Source: Streptococcus mitis (GTDB lineage: Bacteria; Bacillota; Bacilli; Lactobacillales; Streptococcaceae). Taken from it: a DNA stretch of 64,000 nucleotides. The notes below the pieces were generated by a model. That model was not told where the DNA came from and made no database searches. It saw only the letters and a program-made list of their open reading frames with translations. The stretch spans positions 1,529,001-1,593,000 of the forward strand of contig NZ_CP047883.1 of assembly GCF_013305725.1 (NCBI RefSeq), given 5' to 3'. The translations under genes and the position numbers were made by a program. Below, piece by piece: positions 18,063 to 27,971 of the stretch (position 1 is the first letter of the stretch; every line of letters begins with the position of its first letter).

Positions 18063-18813
18063 ATTGTCTTACTCCATACTGATCTGCTTGTGCAATAGAA
18101 CGATAAACGAAATCCTTAGAGCTTTCTACTGCTGGTAAAAGTTCATCACCTTTAAGCAAGTGACTGGCAATGCTAGAGGCAAAGGTACAACCTGCACCAG
18201 CATTTTGCCCTTGAATGACAGGATTTTCTAGGACTGTAAAGTTTTGTCCATCATAAAAGACATCTACAGCCTTGTCCTGACTAAGGCGATTGCCTCCCTT
18301 GATAATGACTGCTGGCGCTCCTAAGTCATGCAATTTCTGCGCTGCAGCTTTCATGTCTTCCAAGGTTTTGATTTCCTGACCAGTCAATAATTCTGCTTCA
18401 GGAAGATTAGGCGTAATCACACTGACATAAGGGAAAAAGCGAATCAACTCTTGACAGAGTTCACTTACAGCTACGTCGTGTGTTTCCTTGCAGACCAAGA
18501 CAGGATCCAGAACCACAGGCACTCCTGGGCGTTGCTTGATAAAGTCCAATGCCTTCTCAGCCACACTGACAGTAGGGAGAAGACCAATCTTAATTCCCCC
18601 AAACTCCACATCACGCAAGCTATCTAATTCATGTTGAAAAATGGTATCGTCAGTTGGAAAGACTTCAAAGCCCTTTTCTGTTAAAGCTGTCAAACAAGTC
18701 ACTGCTACAAAGCCATGCAAGCCGTTCAAGGTATAGGTAGCCAAATCAGCTGACAGGCCACCACCACTAAAAATATCATTTCCAGAAAGTGCTAAAATAC
18801 GATTATTCTTCAT
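18040..18813 (-). CDS. pdxK: Pyridoxine / hydroxymethylpyrimidine kinase (ThiD/PdxK family)
   Basis: A 257-residue ribokinase-fold kinase. N-terminal [17 protein letters not shown] (about 11-27), PVVLDPVLV (about 108), VIKGG (about 180), and the catalytic anion-hole loop GAGCTFASS (about 214). The GAGC form is what I recall for the PdxK-like branch of Firmicutes; ThiD proper has GTGC. It phosphorylates pyridoxine or HMP with ATP in the cytoplasm. It overlaps truA upstream by 11 bp. No other thiamine gene is near, favouring vitamin B6 salvage. Confidence 0.8.
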   Translation of the reverse strand: MKNNRILALSGNDIFSGGGLSADLATYTLNGLHGFVAVTCLTALTEKGFEVFPTDDTIFQHELDSLRDVEFGGIKIGLLPTVSVAEKALDFIKQRPGVPVVLDPVLVCKETHDVAVSELCQELIRFFPYVSVITPNLPEAELLTGQEIKTLEDMKAAAQKLHDLGAPAVIIKGGNRLSQDKAVDVFYDGQNFTVLENPVIQGQNAGAGCTFASSIASHLLKGDELLPAVESSKDFVYRSIAQADQYGVRQYEANQNN

Positions 18814-19552
18814 AACGAATCTCCTTTAAATATAAACCATTTGGTGCTGCAGTGGGACCTGCAAGCTGCCTGTCCTTTTTCTTCAAGATGAGGTCAATCT
18901 GCTCTACTGGCATGCGGTTATTGCCGATTTTGAGCAGTGTCCCCACCATATTGCGAATCTGCTTATACAAGAAACCATTTCCTGAAAAGGTAAAGGTCAA
19001 AAACTGGCCTGTCTCATCAACCCTAAGACTAGCTTCTGTGATGGTGCGAACCTTATCCTCTACACTAGTCCCAGAGGCTGTAAAGCCGGTGAAATCATGA
19101 GTGCCTTCTAATTTTTTGATAGCCTCCCGCATCCGTTCCACATCAAGCGGATAAGGAAAGTGGGTGGCATAGTGACGGCGCATCGGATTTTTGGGACGGC
19201 CCCTATCCACGATAAACTCATAGGTCTTACTGTGCTTAGCATAACGGCAATGAAAATCATCCGCCACAAGCTCAATCGAAATCACATCAATATCTTCAGG
19301 GGACTGAGTGTCTAGAGCAAAACGGAGCTTCTCCTCATCCATTTGATAAGGCAGGTTAAAATGAATAACCTGTCCCAGGGCATGAACCCCACTATCTGTC
19401 CTACCAGCACCGTGAACAGTAATGGCTTGCCCTTTATTTAACTTGGTCAAGGTTTTTTCAATTTCTTCCTGAACACTACGCGCATGAGGCTGGCGCTGAA
19501 AACCAGCAAAGGCGTAACCATCATAGGAAATAGTTGCTTTATATCTTGTCAT
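18803..19552 (-). CDS. truA: tRNA pseudouridine synthase A
   Basis: A 249-residue enzyme that makes pseudouridine at tRNA positions 38-40. Catalytic Asp53 lies in [14 protein letters not shown]; the N-terminal [18 protein letters not shown] and the C-terminal [17 protein letters not shown] are typical. Full length. First gene of a three-gene unit with the kinase and the ECF component; the ATG follows an AGAAGT-type site. Confidence 0.95.
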   Translation of the reverse strand: MTRYKATISYDGYAFAGFQRQPHARSVQEEIEKTLTKLNKGQAITVHGAGRTDSGVHALGQVIHFNLPYQMDEEKLRFALDTQSPEDIDVISIELVADDFHCRYAKHSKTYEFIVDRGRPKNPMRRHYATHFPYPLDVERMREAIKKLEGTHDFTGFTASGTSVEDKVRTITEASLRVDETGQFLTFTFSGNGFLYKQIRNMVGTLLKIGNNRMPVEQIDLILKKKDRQLAGPTAAPNGLYLKEIRYEE

Positions 19553-19629
19553 AACTTCTATTTTATCAAGAAATTAGTCTGTAAACAAGGCCCTAAATCA
19601 AATAGTGTCTGGGTACAAAAATCCAAAAA

Positions 19630-19657
19630 AGAAAAACTTAGGAAACCAATCCTAAGC
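19630..19657 (-). terminator. MFS gene terminator
   Basis: Stem CTTAGGA / TCCTAAG with a 6-nt loop followed by TTTTTCTTTTTT on the minus strand, just past the stop codon. Confidence 0.8.
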
Positions 19658-20803
19658 TCTCTTTTGAAGTAGGTACATGACAAAGATAGAGGTTACAATT
19701 AACCAAGATCCTAAGATAGCAAAGACCAACATCCCATTGTGAGTTAATAAGCCAATTGCACCTAGAACGAATGGAGTCGTAAAGGCTCCGAAACTACAGC
19801 CTAAAACTGCAAATGAGGTTGCTTGATTGAGGAGTTTAGCTGGAATTCTTTCAGAGACAAGTTGAAAGACCGTCGTCAAGGCTACACTATAGGCAAAACC
19901 AGCCAGAATACTCCCTGCCACTACCACCCACAAGGATGGAGACAAGGCAATCACAATTTGCCCTAAGCCAAAGGTAATACCAGACCAGAGGAGCAGTTTC
20001 TCTTTAAAGATAGAAATCAAGAAAGAGAAACTCACACCAGCCACAATCCCAATTAACTGCATGACACTAAGAACAAAACTAGATAACTGGGCATCTCCCA
20101 GTCCTCTTTCCACCATCAAACTTGGAATACGAATAGTAATAGCCGTATTGGTACAAACTACAACTGCCGCTTCGATAGCTAGGATAAAAATCAAGCCCTT
20201 CATTTCCCGAGTTAAGCGACTTGCTTCCTTCGATTTTTTCTTAACTTCTTTCTTCTCTTTTCCATAAGGAACAAAGAGCAAATAAAGGATCAGCACCAAA
20301 AATCCAGCACTATAGGCTAGGAAGGTAGCTGTCCAACCAAAGGACAACAACTGACCGACTGCCAAGGTAATGAGAGAAGCTCCTACTACCTCTGCAGAGC
20401 CACGTAGCCCCAACATCTGAATCCGCGTTTTGCCTTGATAACGTTCACTGATAATCGAAATAGCCTTGGCATTGATCATCCCAACACCCAAACCAAAAAG
20501 AATCCGTGTTCCAAAGACAAAAGGATAGGCTTGGTACCAAAAAGGAGCCGTTCCACTCAGTGATAAAATTAACAAGCCCAAACTAATCTGTAAGCGCTCA
20601 GGAAATATTTTTTCTAGGAAACCATTTAATAGCAACATAATCATGATTCCAAAGGAAGGCAAGCTAGCCAAGAGCTCAATTTGTTCCTTAGGATAACCTT
20701 GATAATAGTCAAACATGGCTGGCAGGGCACTCGAGATGGAAAAGGAGGTAATCAAAACGAGGGAGAGAGCCAAAATACTGGCCCGTTCTAAAAATTGTTT
20801 CAT
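19652..20803 (-). CDS. MFS transporter, 12 helices
   Basis: About 383 residues and twelve predicted helices. I start it at the ATG 20801-20803 (MKQFLERASILALSLV) because a GAAAGAGA site precedes it and the frame further upstream encodes an unlikely Arg/Lys-rich leader reaching into a BOX element. Features include the loop after helix 2 (GFLEKIFPERLQ), GTRILFGLGVGMINAKAIS in helix 4 and a basic central loop (KEKKEVKKKSKEASRLTR). It resembles cyanate/drug-type major facilitator proteins; the substrate cannot be told. Monocistronic. Confidence 0.8.
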   Translation of the reverse strand: MKQFLERASILALSLVLITSFSISSALPAMFDYYQGYPKEQIELLASLPSFGIMIMLLLNGFLEKIFPERLQISLGLLILSLSGTAPFWYQAYPFVFGTRILFGLGVGMINAKAISIISERYQGKTRIQMLGLRGSAEVVGASLITLAVGQLLSFGWTATFLAYSAGFLVLILYLLFVPYGKEKKEVKKKSKEASRLTREMKGLIFILAIEAAVVVCTNTAITIRIPSLMVERGLGDAQLSSFVLSVMQLIGIVAGVSFSFLISIFKEKLLLWSGITFGLGQIVIALSPSLWVVVAGSILAGFAYSVALTTVFQLVSERIPAKLLNQATSFAVLGCSFGAFTTPFVLGAIGLLTHNGMLVFAILGSWLIVTSIFVMYLLQKRA

Positions 20804-20929
20804 GAAATCTCTTTCTATATTTTCTCTTAATCTTCTACTCTTTTGATACTTATCAAACAAGCAAGAAAAGAAGAAGCCTCTTTGGTGTATAGACTCCTTC
20901 TTAAACTCGAAAATGAATCCCTTGTGTCT

Positions 20930-21128
20930 TATACTCAATGAAAATCAAAGAGCAAACTAGGAAGCTAGCCGCAGGTTGCTCAAAGCACTGCTTTGAGGTT
21001 GTAGATAGAACTGACGAAGTCAGCTCAAAACATGGTTTTGAGGTTGTAGATGAAACTGACGAAGTCAGTAACTATATATACGGCAAGGCGAAACTGACGT
21101 GATTTGAAGAGATTCTCGAAGAGTATTA
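20930..21128. repeat. BOX element (A-B-B-C)
   Basis: boxA (TATACTCAATGAAAATC...) is followed by two boxB-like copies containing AACTGACGAAGTCAG, and a boxC ending CGAAGAGTATTA. It fills most of the 322 bp between the MFS gene and the Pr6Pr gene; its last three bases are the Pr6Pr stop codon. Confidence 0.92.
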
Positions 21129-21755
21129 GGATGATTTTCTCTTGATTTGCTTAATAAAGTAGAAGATAAATCCTGCCACCATATAAGCAACAAAGATAAT
21201 CAGACACCACTTGAACACGACATCCCAACCCTTGTTCACATTCAAAAAGAAGTACGGGAAGGGACTGACCTTAGAATTAGGAACATCAAGTTTCAATACC
21301 AAGCCATTAAAAAGAGCAAAAATCATATACAGCAAGGGTAAAATCGTCCACACAATTGGGTCCCAAATCTTGTATTGACCCTGTTTGTCAAAAAAGAGGG
21401 TATCTGCTAAAAACCAGAGGGGAACGATATAGTGGCAAAGGAAATTTTCTAGAGTATAGAAATTAGTCGCAATAGGCGCTAAAAGGAAATGGTAAATCAC
21501 ACAGGTAATCATGATACTCATGGTGACCCCACCTTTTAAGCGCAAGAGACTTGGTCTTTGCCAGTTTTCACCTAAACGGCTCATAACCTTTAGGAGATAG
21601 AGCGTAAAAATCGCGACTAAAAGGTTGGACAGAACCGTATAATAGAGTAACATCCCAAATCCACCATGCTTGGCGATTTCAAGATAAACTCCCGTAAAAG
21701 CCGCTAGAAACAAGAAGATACGGCTATAAAATACAAGTTTATAGTGTTTTGACAT
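21126..21755 (-). CDS. Pr6Pr-family membrane protein
   Basis: A 209-residue protein with six predicted helices and HYIVPLWFLADTLFFDKQGQYK (about 113-135), typical of the Pr6Pr (FAR-17a/AIG1-like) family. Its function in streptococci is not known. It is 2 bp downstream of the phnA-type gene and presumably co-transcribed. The C-terminus (FIKQIKRKSS) ends at a stop codon supplied by the BOX element. Confidence 0.75.
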   Translation of the reverse strand: MSKHYKLVFYSRIFLFLAAFTGVYLEIAKHGGFGMLLYYTVLSNLLVAIFTLYLLKVMSRLGENWQRPSLLRLKGGVTMSIMITCVIYHFLLAPIATNFYTLENFLCHYIVPLWFLADTLFFDKQGQYKIWDPIVWTILPLLYMIFALFNGLVLKLDVPNSKVSPFPYFFLNVNKGWDVVFKWCLIIFVAYMVAGFIFYFIKQIKRKSS

Positions 21756-21757
21756 GC

Positions 21758-22096
21758 TTAAATTTTCTTCACAAACTCTGATTTGAGTTTCATGGCACCG
21801 AAGCCATCGATTTTACAGTCGATATTGTGGTCGCCTTCTACGATGCGGATATTCTTCACGCGCGTCCCTTGTTTCAAATCTTTTGGCGCACCTTTTACTT
21901 TTAAGTCCTTGATGAGAGTTACTGTATCACCGTCAGCCAATTTATTCCCGTTGGCATCGATAGCAACAAGACCCTCTTCTACATCTGCAACTTCAGCAGG
22001 ATTCCACTCATAAGCACACTCTGGGCAAACCAGTAGGGCACCGTCTTCGTAGACATACTCTGAGTTACATTTTGGGCAATTTGGTAGGTTGTTCAT
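21758..22096 (-). CDS. PhnA-type zinc-ribbon protein
   Basis: A 112-residue protein. An N-terminal zinc ribbon has CPKC (8-11) and CPEC (28-31), and the C-terminal PhnA domain reads [23 protein letters not shown]...[24 protein letters not shown]. The family was named for alkylphosphonate use, but there are no phosphonate genes here, so the real role is unknown. AAGGAG precedes the ATG. Confidence 0.85.
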   Translation of the reverse strand: MNNLPNCPKCNSEYVYEDGALLVCPECAYEWNPAEVADVEEGLVAIDANGNKLADGDTVTLIKDLKVKGAPKDLKQGTRVKNIRIVEGDHNIDCKIDGFGAMKLKSEFVKKI

Positions 22097-22206
22097 GGTT
22101 TCTCCTTATCATCATTCACTATTCTTTGAAAATCAAAATTTCTCGAACAGCAACTATTATACCTTAAAATCAGCATTTTGACAAATGAGTCGCCGGAAAA
22201 GCAAAG

Positions 22207-22242
22207 AAAAAATCATGTAACTTTGTCTGCTACATGATTTTT
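22207..22242 (-). terminator. dps terminator
   Basis: 12-bp stem AAAAATCATGTA / TACATGATTTTT, loop 11 nt, T-rich tail. A second 8-bp dyad (TCATGAGT/ACTCATGA, 22256-22283) lies between it and dps. Confidence 0.85.
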
Positions 22243-22303
22243 AAAAGATAGTTTATCATGAGTAGTGATACAGAAACTCATGATAGAAAGGGATGCATTT
22301 ATC

Positions 22304-22822
22304 TTACAAACCAGGTGCTTGTCCAAGTTCTGCGGCAAGCATCCAGACTGTTTTTTCAAGATCAGCCTTAGCTCCAACAAAGATATCATTGGTTACATCA
22401 TCACCTTCTTTATCTGTCACATCCAAAGCTTCTTGGAAAAGAGTGATGAGGTAACGATAAATTTCAAGGACACGTTCCAAACTTTCTTCTACATTGCGGA
22501 ACTCTCCAACTTCTTCTTCGATTTCGCTGTGTTGAAGGAATTCTGTCAAAGTAGAGTATGGTTTACCACCGAGTGTGATCAAACGCTCACTGATTTCATC
22601 CAATTGACCATCAAGAGCTTCCATATACTCATCCATTTTTGGATGCCATACAAGGAAACCACGACCACGCATGTACCAATGCACTTGGTGCAAAGCAACG
22701 TGAGCTACATACAAATCAGCAACAGCTTGGTTCAAGACTTCCTTTGTTTTTGCCAATGCTACTGGCGCTGCTTTTGTTAATGATGTTACGTCTTTTACTG
22801 CTTCTTTTTTCAATTCTACCAT
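22304..22822 (-). CDS. dpr: Dps/Dpr ferritin-like iron-binding protein
   Basis: A 172-residue four-helix protein that forms 12-mers and stores iron, removing Fe(II) and peroxide together. Ferroxidase ligands are visible: His48 (HQVHWYMRG), His60 region, Asp75 and Glu79 ([16 protein letters not shown]). Important in catalase-negative streptococci that make H2O2. The Lys/Ala N-terminal tail may bind DNA. GAGGT ribosome site. Single gene with its own terminator. Confidence 0.93.
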   Translation of the reverse strand: MVELKKEAVKDVTSLTKAAPVALAKTKEVLNQAVADLYVAHVALHQVHWYMRGRGFLVWHPKMDEYMEALDGQLDEISERLITLGGKPYSTLTEFLQHSEIEEEVGEFRNVEESLERVLEIYRYLITLFQEALDVTDKEGDDVTNDIFVGAKADLEKTVWMLAAELGQAPGL

Positions 22823-22982
22823 TTTATTTTACCTCATTCATTATTATTTGTAACCACTTCTTAGTGTTTACTCTCTTAGTATACTACTAAGGAAAACCAA
22901 TAGCAAGCCAAATGACTCACATGAGAAAAGTTGCAATAGACTGATAATTTAAGAAAAGTTTGACATTATTTTATTAGCTGAT

Positions 22983-23376
22983 TTAATCAGATTGGCTTGA
23001 AAATTGGCTTTGGTAAAGTTCATAATAAAAGCCTTTTGCTTGGAGTGAGCTTTCGTAATTTCCCTGCTCAATAATCTGTCCATCCTTAAGAACGAGAATC
23101 TTATTTGCTTCTTGAATGGTCGAAAGGCGATGTGCAATGACAAAGCTGGTCCTTCCTTTCATCAACCGTTTCGTGATTTTTTGAATCAAGAGTTCCAAAC
23201 GGGTATCAACAGAGGAAGTCGCTTCATCAAAATAAGAATTTTAAAATTGGTTAGAGAGCACGCGCGATGGTCAAGAGTTGTTTTTGCCCGAGGGAAATAT
23301 CGCTGGAGTCTTGGTTCATCTCCATGTTATAACCACCAGGAAGAGTTCGAATAAAATGGTCTACATTTGCTGCTTT
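22983..23376 (-). pseudogene. ABC exporter ATPase, decayed 3' fragment
   Basis: Only the end of a multidrug-type ABC exporter remains. From 23376 it reads AANVDHFIRTLPGGYNM, a signature degenerated to SSDISLGQKQLLTIARAL, then a stop; after at least two frame losses the Walker B (LILDEATSSVDTR, one G missing) and, intact from 23198, the H-loop SFVIAHRLSTIQEANKILVLKDGQIIEQG. The transmembrane part and Walker A are absent. The 5' end abuts the tpiA terminator. No function expected. Confidence 0.8.
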
Positions 23377-23382
23377 AGTAGC

Positions 23383-23411
23383 AAAAAAGAAAGGACGATA
23401 TTTGTCCTTTC
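23383..23411 (-). terminator. tpiA terminator
   Basis: Stem GAAAGGAC / GTCCTTTC, loop 7 nt, then six T on the minus strand. Confidence 0.88.
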
Positions 23412-23457
23412 TCGATTTTAGCTTTTCTTCAACCCAATAATGTTGATAAAGAGTCGA

Positions 23458-24216
23458 TTATTTTACAAAGTCAAGCAATGCCAAGAAGCTTTCAGCTTCA
23501 AGTGATGCACCACCAACAAGAGCACCGTCAACGTCTGGGCAAGCCATGTATGAAGCAACGTTTTCAGGTTTAACAGAGCCACCGTATTGAACACGAACTT
23601 TGTCCGCCACTTCTTGACCAAAGTCAGCAGCTACAACATCACGAACAACTTTACACATTTTTTGTGCGTCGTCTTGTGAAGCTGATTTACCAGTACCGAT
23701 AGCCCAGATTGGCTCATAAGCAATAACTGATGCAGCAACTTGTTCAGCAGTCAATCCAGCCAATGCAGCAGATACTTGAGCACCTACGAATTCAGCAGCT
23801 TTACCAGCTTCGTAAGTTTCAAGTGACTCACCACAACAGATGATTGGAAGCATACCGTTTGCAAAGATTGCTTTTGCTTTTTTGTTGATATCTTCGTCAG
23901 TTTCATGGAAGTAGTCACGGCGTTCTGAGTGACCGATAACAACATAGTCAGTACCGATTTCTTTCAAAACTTGTGGGCTTGTTTCACCAGTGAAAGCACC
24001 TGCATTTTCAAAGTAGCAGTTTTGAGCCGCAACTTTAAGGTTTGAACCTTTTGCAGCAGCAAGAACAGTTGTCAAATCAAGAGCTGGAGCTGCGATACCT
24101 GCTTCAACAAGATCTGATGAAGGAAGTTTTGATGCAACTGCTTCAACAAATGCTTTAGCTTCTTCTGGATTTTTGTTCATTTTCCAGTTACCAGCGATAA
24201 ATGGTTTACGTGACAT
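23458..24216 (-). CDS. tpiA: Triosephosphate isomerase
   Basis: A 252-residue TIM-barrel glycolytic enzyme. Catalytic Lys12 (GNWKMNK), His in VIGHSERR (about 95) and Glu in [11 protein letters not shown] (about 167); phosphate loop YGGSVKPEN and GALVGGASL. The start is taken at the ATG 24214-24216 ([10 protein letters not shown]) since GAGG lies 9 nt upstream; the frame is open for seven codons more, but these are not conserved. Own terminator. Confidence 0.96.
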   Translation of the reverse strand: MSRKPFIAGNWKMNKNPEEAKAFVEAVASKLPSSDLVEAGIAAPALDLTTVLAAAKGSNLKVAAQNCYFENAGAFTGETSPQVLKEIGTDYVVIGHSERRDYFHETDEDINKKAKAIFANGMLPIICCGESLETYEAGKAAEFVGAQVSAALAGLTAEQVAASVIAYEPIWAIGTGKSASQDDAQKMCKVVRDVVAADFGQEVADKVRVQYGGSVKPENVASYMACPDVDGALVGGASLEAESFLALLDFVK

Positions 24217-24313
24217 TTCACATACCTCTTTTTTCAATTTATTTTCTACTTATTTTATCACAATTAGACACAGCTTGCAAATCTTACTCGGATTTCAAGC
24301 CTGCTTACAAGGA

Positions 24314-24991
24314 TTAATCCTTCCAGAGATCCATAGCATTTCTAAAATCTGCAGATACCTGTGTCAACTGTGGATTGCTTGCTTCTCTCTCTGCCCGTTT
24401 AGCCTCGATTTGAGCCACACTTTTGATACCTTCATGGCGCCAATTTCTCAAAATCGCCTGAATGTACTTCCAGTTTGGTTTGCCATTCAAAACCGCTTCA
24501 CGAAGAGCTTCCTTAATCAAGTCAGCACTGGTTCCATCTTCCTTTAGCGTCTTGGTCAAATCCTCAATCTCAAAAGGAGTCAACAAGCGTCCCAACTCCT
24601 GCTGGAAGGTCTCTACCAAAACTTTGAGCTGGTTTTGAGGTGTTAACTGGTCTGAACTTGAATGAGCTACTCCAAGCAAATTATCCAAACGTTCCAAAGC
24701 CAAACTAGCATCAAAAAGCAATTCGATTTCACCATTCAATTCGATCGTTCGATACTGAAGTAGTCCCCTCTCCGTCAGATTGGAAATAGCCTGATTGACA
24801 TCCGAAATTTCCTTGCCAATCCTTTCAGCAATCTGGCTTGGCGACATTTCTTCTAAACCTGTCGTATTTTGCAAATAGAAAAATTGCCAGACCAGAAAAT
24901 CGTCGCTAGAAGGAAAGAGTTCCTTAAAATGCAAGAGCAGGGCACTAGGTAAAACCAAGTTCCCTGATTTAAAAGCGTCTAAATATGTCAT
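24314..24991 (-). CDS. DnaD-domain protein
   Basis: A 225-residue protein. The N-terminal winged-helix part (about 25-90, FFYLQNTTGLEEMSPSQIAERIGKEISDVNQAISNLTERG) is followed by the DnaD/DnaB-type helical domain (about 120-195, LTPFEIEDLTKTLKEDG...NGKPNWKYIQAILRNWR). DnaD proteins help load the replicative helicase at the origin and at restart sites. It lies 8 bp downstream of metA, so both are probably on one transcript. Confidence 0.85.
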   Translation of the reverse strand: MTYLDAFKSGNLVLPSALLLHFKELFPSSDDFLVWQFFYLQNTTGLEEMSPSQIAERIGKEISDVNQAISNLTERGLLQYRTIELNGEIELLFDASLALERLDNLLGVAHSSSDQLTPQNQLKVLVETFQQELGRLLTPFEIEDLTKTLKEDGTSADLIKEALREAVLNGKPNWKYIQAILRNWRHEGIKSVAQIEAKRAEREASNPQLTQVSADFRNAMDLWKD

Positions 24992-24999
24992 AATTCCTC

Positions 25000-25944
25000 T
25001 TATAAATACCCAAAAGCAGATGCATCATCTTCTATTTTTCTCCAGTCAAAAGGCGTCTCCTGATAGACCGCATAGTTCACCCAGTTACTGAAAAAGAGGG
25101 CTGCTGATGAAGACCAACAAAGACAAGGTGTCTGGTTGACATCATCATCCTTAAAATAATTTTCTGGAATATGAGGATCCAAACCTGCATCACGATCTCG
25201 GAAATATTCATTTGCCAAAGTATCACGGTCATATTCCAAATGCCCAAAACTATAAATTTCTCGTAAATCACGACTGGCCAAAATCGAAACCCCAACCTGA
25301 GGTCCTTCTGATAAAATCTCGAGATTGGTTTTGTTTAAGACCTCTTCCTTAGAAATCTCCGTATGCCGTGAATGAGGAGATACATAGCTATCGTCAAAAC
25401 CTCTAAATAGAAGATGACCTTCCTTTAAGGTGTCCTGAGGATAGATACCCGATAACTTACTGTCCATCTGGTATTTTTCTACCCCATAACGCAGATAGAG
25501 TCCCGCCTGAGCACCCCAACAGATATGAAGGGTCGAGTAGACATGGGTCTTAGACCACTCAAGCACCTGGGTAAATTCCTCCCAATAGTCCACTTCCTCA
25601 AATGGTAAATGCTCAACGGGAGCACCCGTGATAATCATGCCATCAAAATACTCATCTTTGACTTCAGGAAAAGTTTTATAAAATGTCTCCATGTGCTCTG
25701 AACGAGTTGTCTTAGAACGGTGGCTTTCCATATAGAGAAAATCAATATCCAGTTGTAGAGGTGTATTGGCCAAGTGGCGCAACAACTGGGTCTCTGTGAC
25801 CATTTTCTGTGGCATGAGATTTAAAATTAAAATCTTCAAGGGACGAATATCTTGGTGTGCAGCACGTTGATCATCCATGACAAAGATATTCTCTGTCCGT
25901 AAAATCTCAACAGCTGGCAATTTTTTATCAATTCGAATAGGCAT
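25000..25944 (-). CDS. metA: Homoserine O-acyltransferase MetA, probably acetyl-CoA specific
   Basis: A 314-residue enzyme for the first step of methionine synthesis. Nucleophile Cys142 ([12 protein letters not shown]) and the catalytic His-x-Glu pair in [10 protein letters not shown] (about 235-237). Residue 111 is Glu ([11 protein letters not shown]), the residue reported to favour acetyl-CoA over succinyl-CoA in Bacillus MetA, whereas E. coli has Gly there. So it is probably an O-acetyltransferase despite the usual 'succinyltransferase' label. Full length. Confidence 0.93.
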   Translation of the reverse strand: MPIRIDKKLPAVEILRTENIFVMDDQRAAHQDIRPLKILILNLMPQKMVTETQLLRHLANTPLQLDIDFLYMESHRSKTTRSEHMETFYKTFPEVKDEYFDGMIITGAPVEHLPFEEVDYWEEFTQVLEWSKTHVYSTLHICWGAQAGLYLRYGVEKYQMDSKLSGIYPQDTLKEGHLLFRGFDDSYVSPHSRHTEISKEEVLNKTNLEILSEGPQVGVSILASRDLREIYSFGHLEYDRDTLANEYFRDRDAGLDPHIPENYFKDDDVNQTPCLCWSSSAALFFSNWVNYAVYQETPFDWRKIEDDASAFGYL

Positions 25945-26102
25945 AACCCTCTCCTAACTGTACTCTTTCAGGAATAATTGCTTGTGTTTAGAGTTAAAAT
26001 GTAAACACTTGTTTCCTTTATTATACTGTAAGAAGATATAGTTTTCAATTATAGTTTTTCTCTAACTAGCTATAGTCTATTTTTATATCCTAATGTAGAG
26101 AA

Positions 26103-26125
26103 AACAGCCCTAGGGACTGTTTTTC
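26103..26125 (-). terminator. apt terminator
   Basis: Stem AACAGTCCC / GGGCTGTT (one G-T pair) followed by TTTCTC on the minus strand. Confidence 0.65.
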
Positions 26126-26126
26126 A

Positions 26127-26639
26127 TTAATAATGCATAAGAACTTTGTAATCGTAGTCACCGATTTTTTCACGACCGTTCAATTCATCCAATTCAACAA
26201 GGAAGGCACAACCTGCTACAACACCACCAAGTTTTTCAATCATCTCGATAGTTGCCTTAACAGTTCCACCTGTTGCTAAGAGGTCATCTACGATAAGAAC
26301 ACGTTGACCTGGCTTGATGGCATCCGCGTGCATAGTCAAGGTATCAACACCATACTCTTTTTCATAGTCAGCAGAAATAACTTCGCGTGGCAATTTACCT
26401 GGCTTACGAACAGGCGCAAAACCAATTCCTAACTCAAAGGCAACTGGACAGCCCACGATAAAACCACGAGCTTCAGGCCCTACAATCATGTCGATTTTCT
26501 TGTCAGTAGCATATTGAACGATTTCACGAACAGCATAGCTATAAGCATTTCCATCAGCCATCAAAGGACTGATATCACGGAAGGTAATTCCTTCCTTCGG
26601 ATAATTTTCAATTGTTGCAATGTAATCTTTTAAATTCAT
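26127..26639 (-). CDS. apt: Adenine phosphoribosyltransferase
   Basis: A 170-residue enzyme of purine salvage that makes AMP from adenine and PRPP. The PRPP loop [16 protein letters not shown] (about 117-132) and the adenine-binding N-terminus ([21 protein letters not shown]) are clear, as is GPEARGF (about 57). Family length. Monocistronic with a terminator next to its stop. Confidence 0.96.
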   Translation of the reverse strand: MNLKDYIATIENYPKEGITFRDISPLMADGNAYSYAVREIVQYATDKKIDMIVGPEARGFIVGCPVAFELGIGFAPVRKPGKLPREVISADYEKEYGVDTLTMHADAIKPGQRVLIVDDLLATGGTVKATIEMIEKLGGVVAGCAFLVELDELNGREKIGDYDYKVLMHY

Positions 26640-26725
26640 CTTTTTCTTTCTTTCAAAGTTTTTTACTCTCTATTATAGCATATTTTTTAAGAAAGAAAAA
26701 AGGAAAAGTTAACTTCAATAATTAT

Positions 26726-27484
26726 CTAACGATTTGACGATTTATAACTAGCCATCGCAATAAAGCCCAGTTTCTGTTTATTCTTAGCAAACATTTTATA
26801 CATCGTTAAAAATTGCTTTCTATTCTCATTTTTACAAGCATTTACACAAATTTTCAAAGTTCCTAGCCAACCTTCGTCATAAATCATACCTGATAATTTC
26901 ATTAATGTCATTTCACCAGTCAATACTTTCACATCACGATAACCTGATTCTATCATCACCTGTTCCCAACCATCTTGAGTTAAAGGACCTACATTTACAT
27001 GAATTGCTTGTGACAATTCCTGTCTGATAGACTCTTTAGCTTCCTTAAGAAGCACATCATGTGTCAAAAGAAGACCTTCAGGTTTTAAAACCCTTAGATA
27101 CTCCATTACACATTTTTTCTTAGCTTGATCGGCTTGCATAGTCAGCATAGCTTCATTTATAACAATATCAAAACTAGCATCTTCATAAGGAAGTTTCATT
27201 GCATTTGCTCTTTCAAATCTGATCAAATGACCAACACCTGCCGTTTCAGCAGATTTTTTAGCCACTTCTAAGGCTTGTCCATCCATATCAACCGCAGTTA
27301 TCTTACAACCAAAACGCTGTGCCAACTCAATTGCTGTAGTTCCCCTATTGCACGCAACTTCTAGTATTCTCTTTTCTTTTGAAAATCCTCCTTCTGCAAT
27401 TAACCAATCTGTGGCACGTTTTCCACCTGGACGTAAGCGTTTTTTCCCCAGTTTTGCTAAAAACTTATGACCTGCTTCTGACAT
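26726..27484 (-). CDS. SAM-dependent methyltransferase (UbiE/Methyltransf_11 type)
   Basis: A 252-residue class I methyltransferase. Motif I ILEVACNRGTTAIEL (about 40-54; Asn where many have Gly), acidic end of strand 2 TAVDMDG (about 64), motif FDIVINEAML (about 105), and post-motif LKPEGLLLTHDVL (about 132). The substrate is unknown. Codon use is AT-rich relative to its neighbours, which hints at transfer. Its promoter has a TATAAT (27508-27513) with a TTGTC-A-GACAA dyad over the -35, a possible repressor site. Confidence 0.75.
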   Translation of the reverse strand: MSEAGHKFLAKLGKKRLRPGGKRATDWLIAEGGFSKEKRILEVACNRGTTAIELAQRFGCKITAVDMDGQALEVAKKSAETAGVGHLIRFERANAMKLPYEDASFDIVINEAMLTMQADQAKKKCVMEYLRVLKPEGLLLTHDVLLKEAKESIRQELSQAIHVNVGPLTQDGWEQVMIESGYRDVKVLTGEMTLMKLSGMIYDEGWLGTLKICVNACKNENRKQFLTMYKMFAKNKQKLGFIAMASYKSSNR

Positions 27485-27507
27485 TTGAACACCTCTATTT
27501 TTTCTTC

Positions 27508-27537
27508 ATTATAACATAAAATGATATTGTCTGACAA
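27508..27537 (-). promoter_or_regulatory. Methyltransferase promoter with dyad
   Basis: Minus strand TTGTCA (27532-27537), 18 bp, TATAAT (27508-27513). TTGTC-A-GACAA is a perfect short dyad overlapping the -35 box. Confidence 0.5.
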
Positions 27538-27599
27538 TTCTAATCTATTATTTGATAAACTAGAATCAAAAGCATACAAGCTACCATAACTATAGCATA

Positions 27600-27929
27600 A
27601 ATCTATTAATCACCTCTCTAGTTCGAATTCAATGGCTCACGTAGTTTACGTATATAGGTTACGACTACATATTTGTACTTTAGAGTTGCTGGCCTCCTTA
27701 TCCGTTATATACGCTTTACTATCACGTGCCTATTCGTATAGCCAAGATTTCTCTATCTCTTTCTCTGCCGATTCTTATTTCCAGCGTCAGACTTAAACAG
27801 TCTATCCTAATGCCGTTCGATCAGCTACTCACAATAGTCAGGCTTGGGAATCACTTTTGGATTTACTAGTATATGGTACCCGCAGAGGACTTACACCTCA
27901 GATGAACGGAATGCCCGTCGTACCTAAAA
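27600..27929 (-). other. Structured non-coding stretch, possible group II intron relic
   Basis: About 330 bp without an open frame, starting right after the rplK-rplA terminator when read on the minus strand. It contains GAGGTGTAAGTCCTC (about 27885-27899), a 4-bp stem with a GTGTAAGT-like loop, resembling the GGGTGAGAGTCCC hairpin of domain I in bacterial group II introns, and further stems such as TAGACTGTTTAAGTCT. Class C introns insert just after terminators, as here. No reverse transcriptase and no convincing domain V are seen, so if it is an intron it is truncated. Confidence 0.35.
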
Positions 27930-27951
27930 AAACGAGCACTTTCGTACTCGT
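27926..27951 (-). terminator. rplK-rplA terminator
   Basis: Stem ACGAGTAC / GTGCTCGT (one G-T pair) with a GAAA tetraloop and a T run on the minus strand. Confidence 0.9.
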
Positions 27952-27971
27952 CTTTGTTTATAAACTACTGA

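Noticed and set aside
20804..20938. N-terminal extension of the MFS protein into the BOX region
   Set aside because: Encodes a charged, non-conserved leader; an ATG with a ribosome site lies at 20801-20803 at the first helix.
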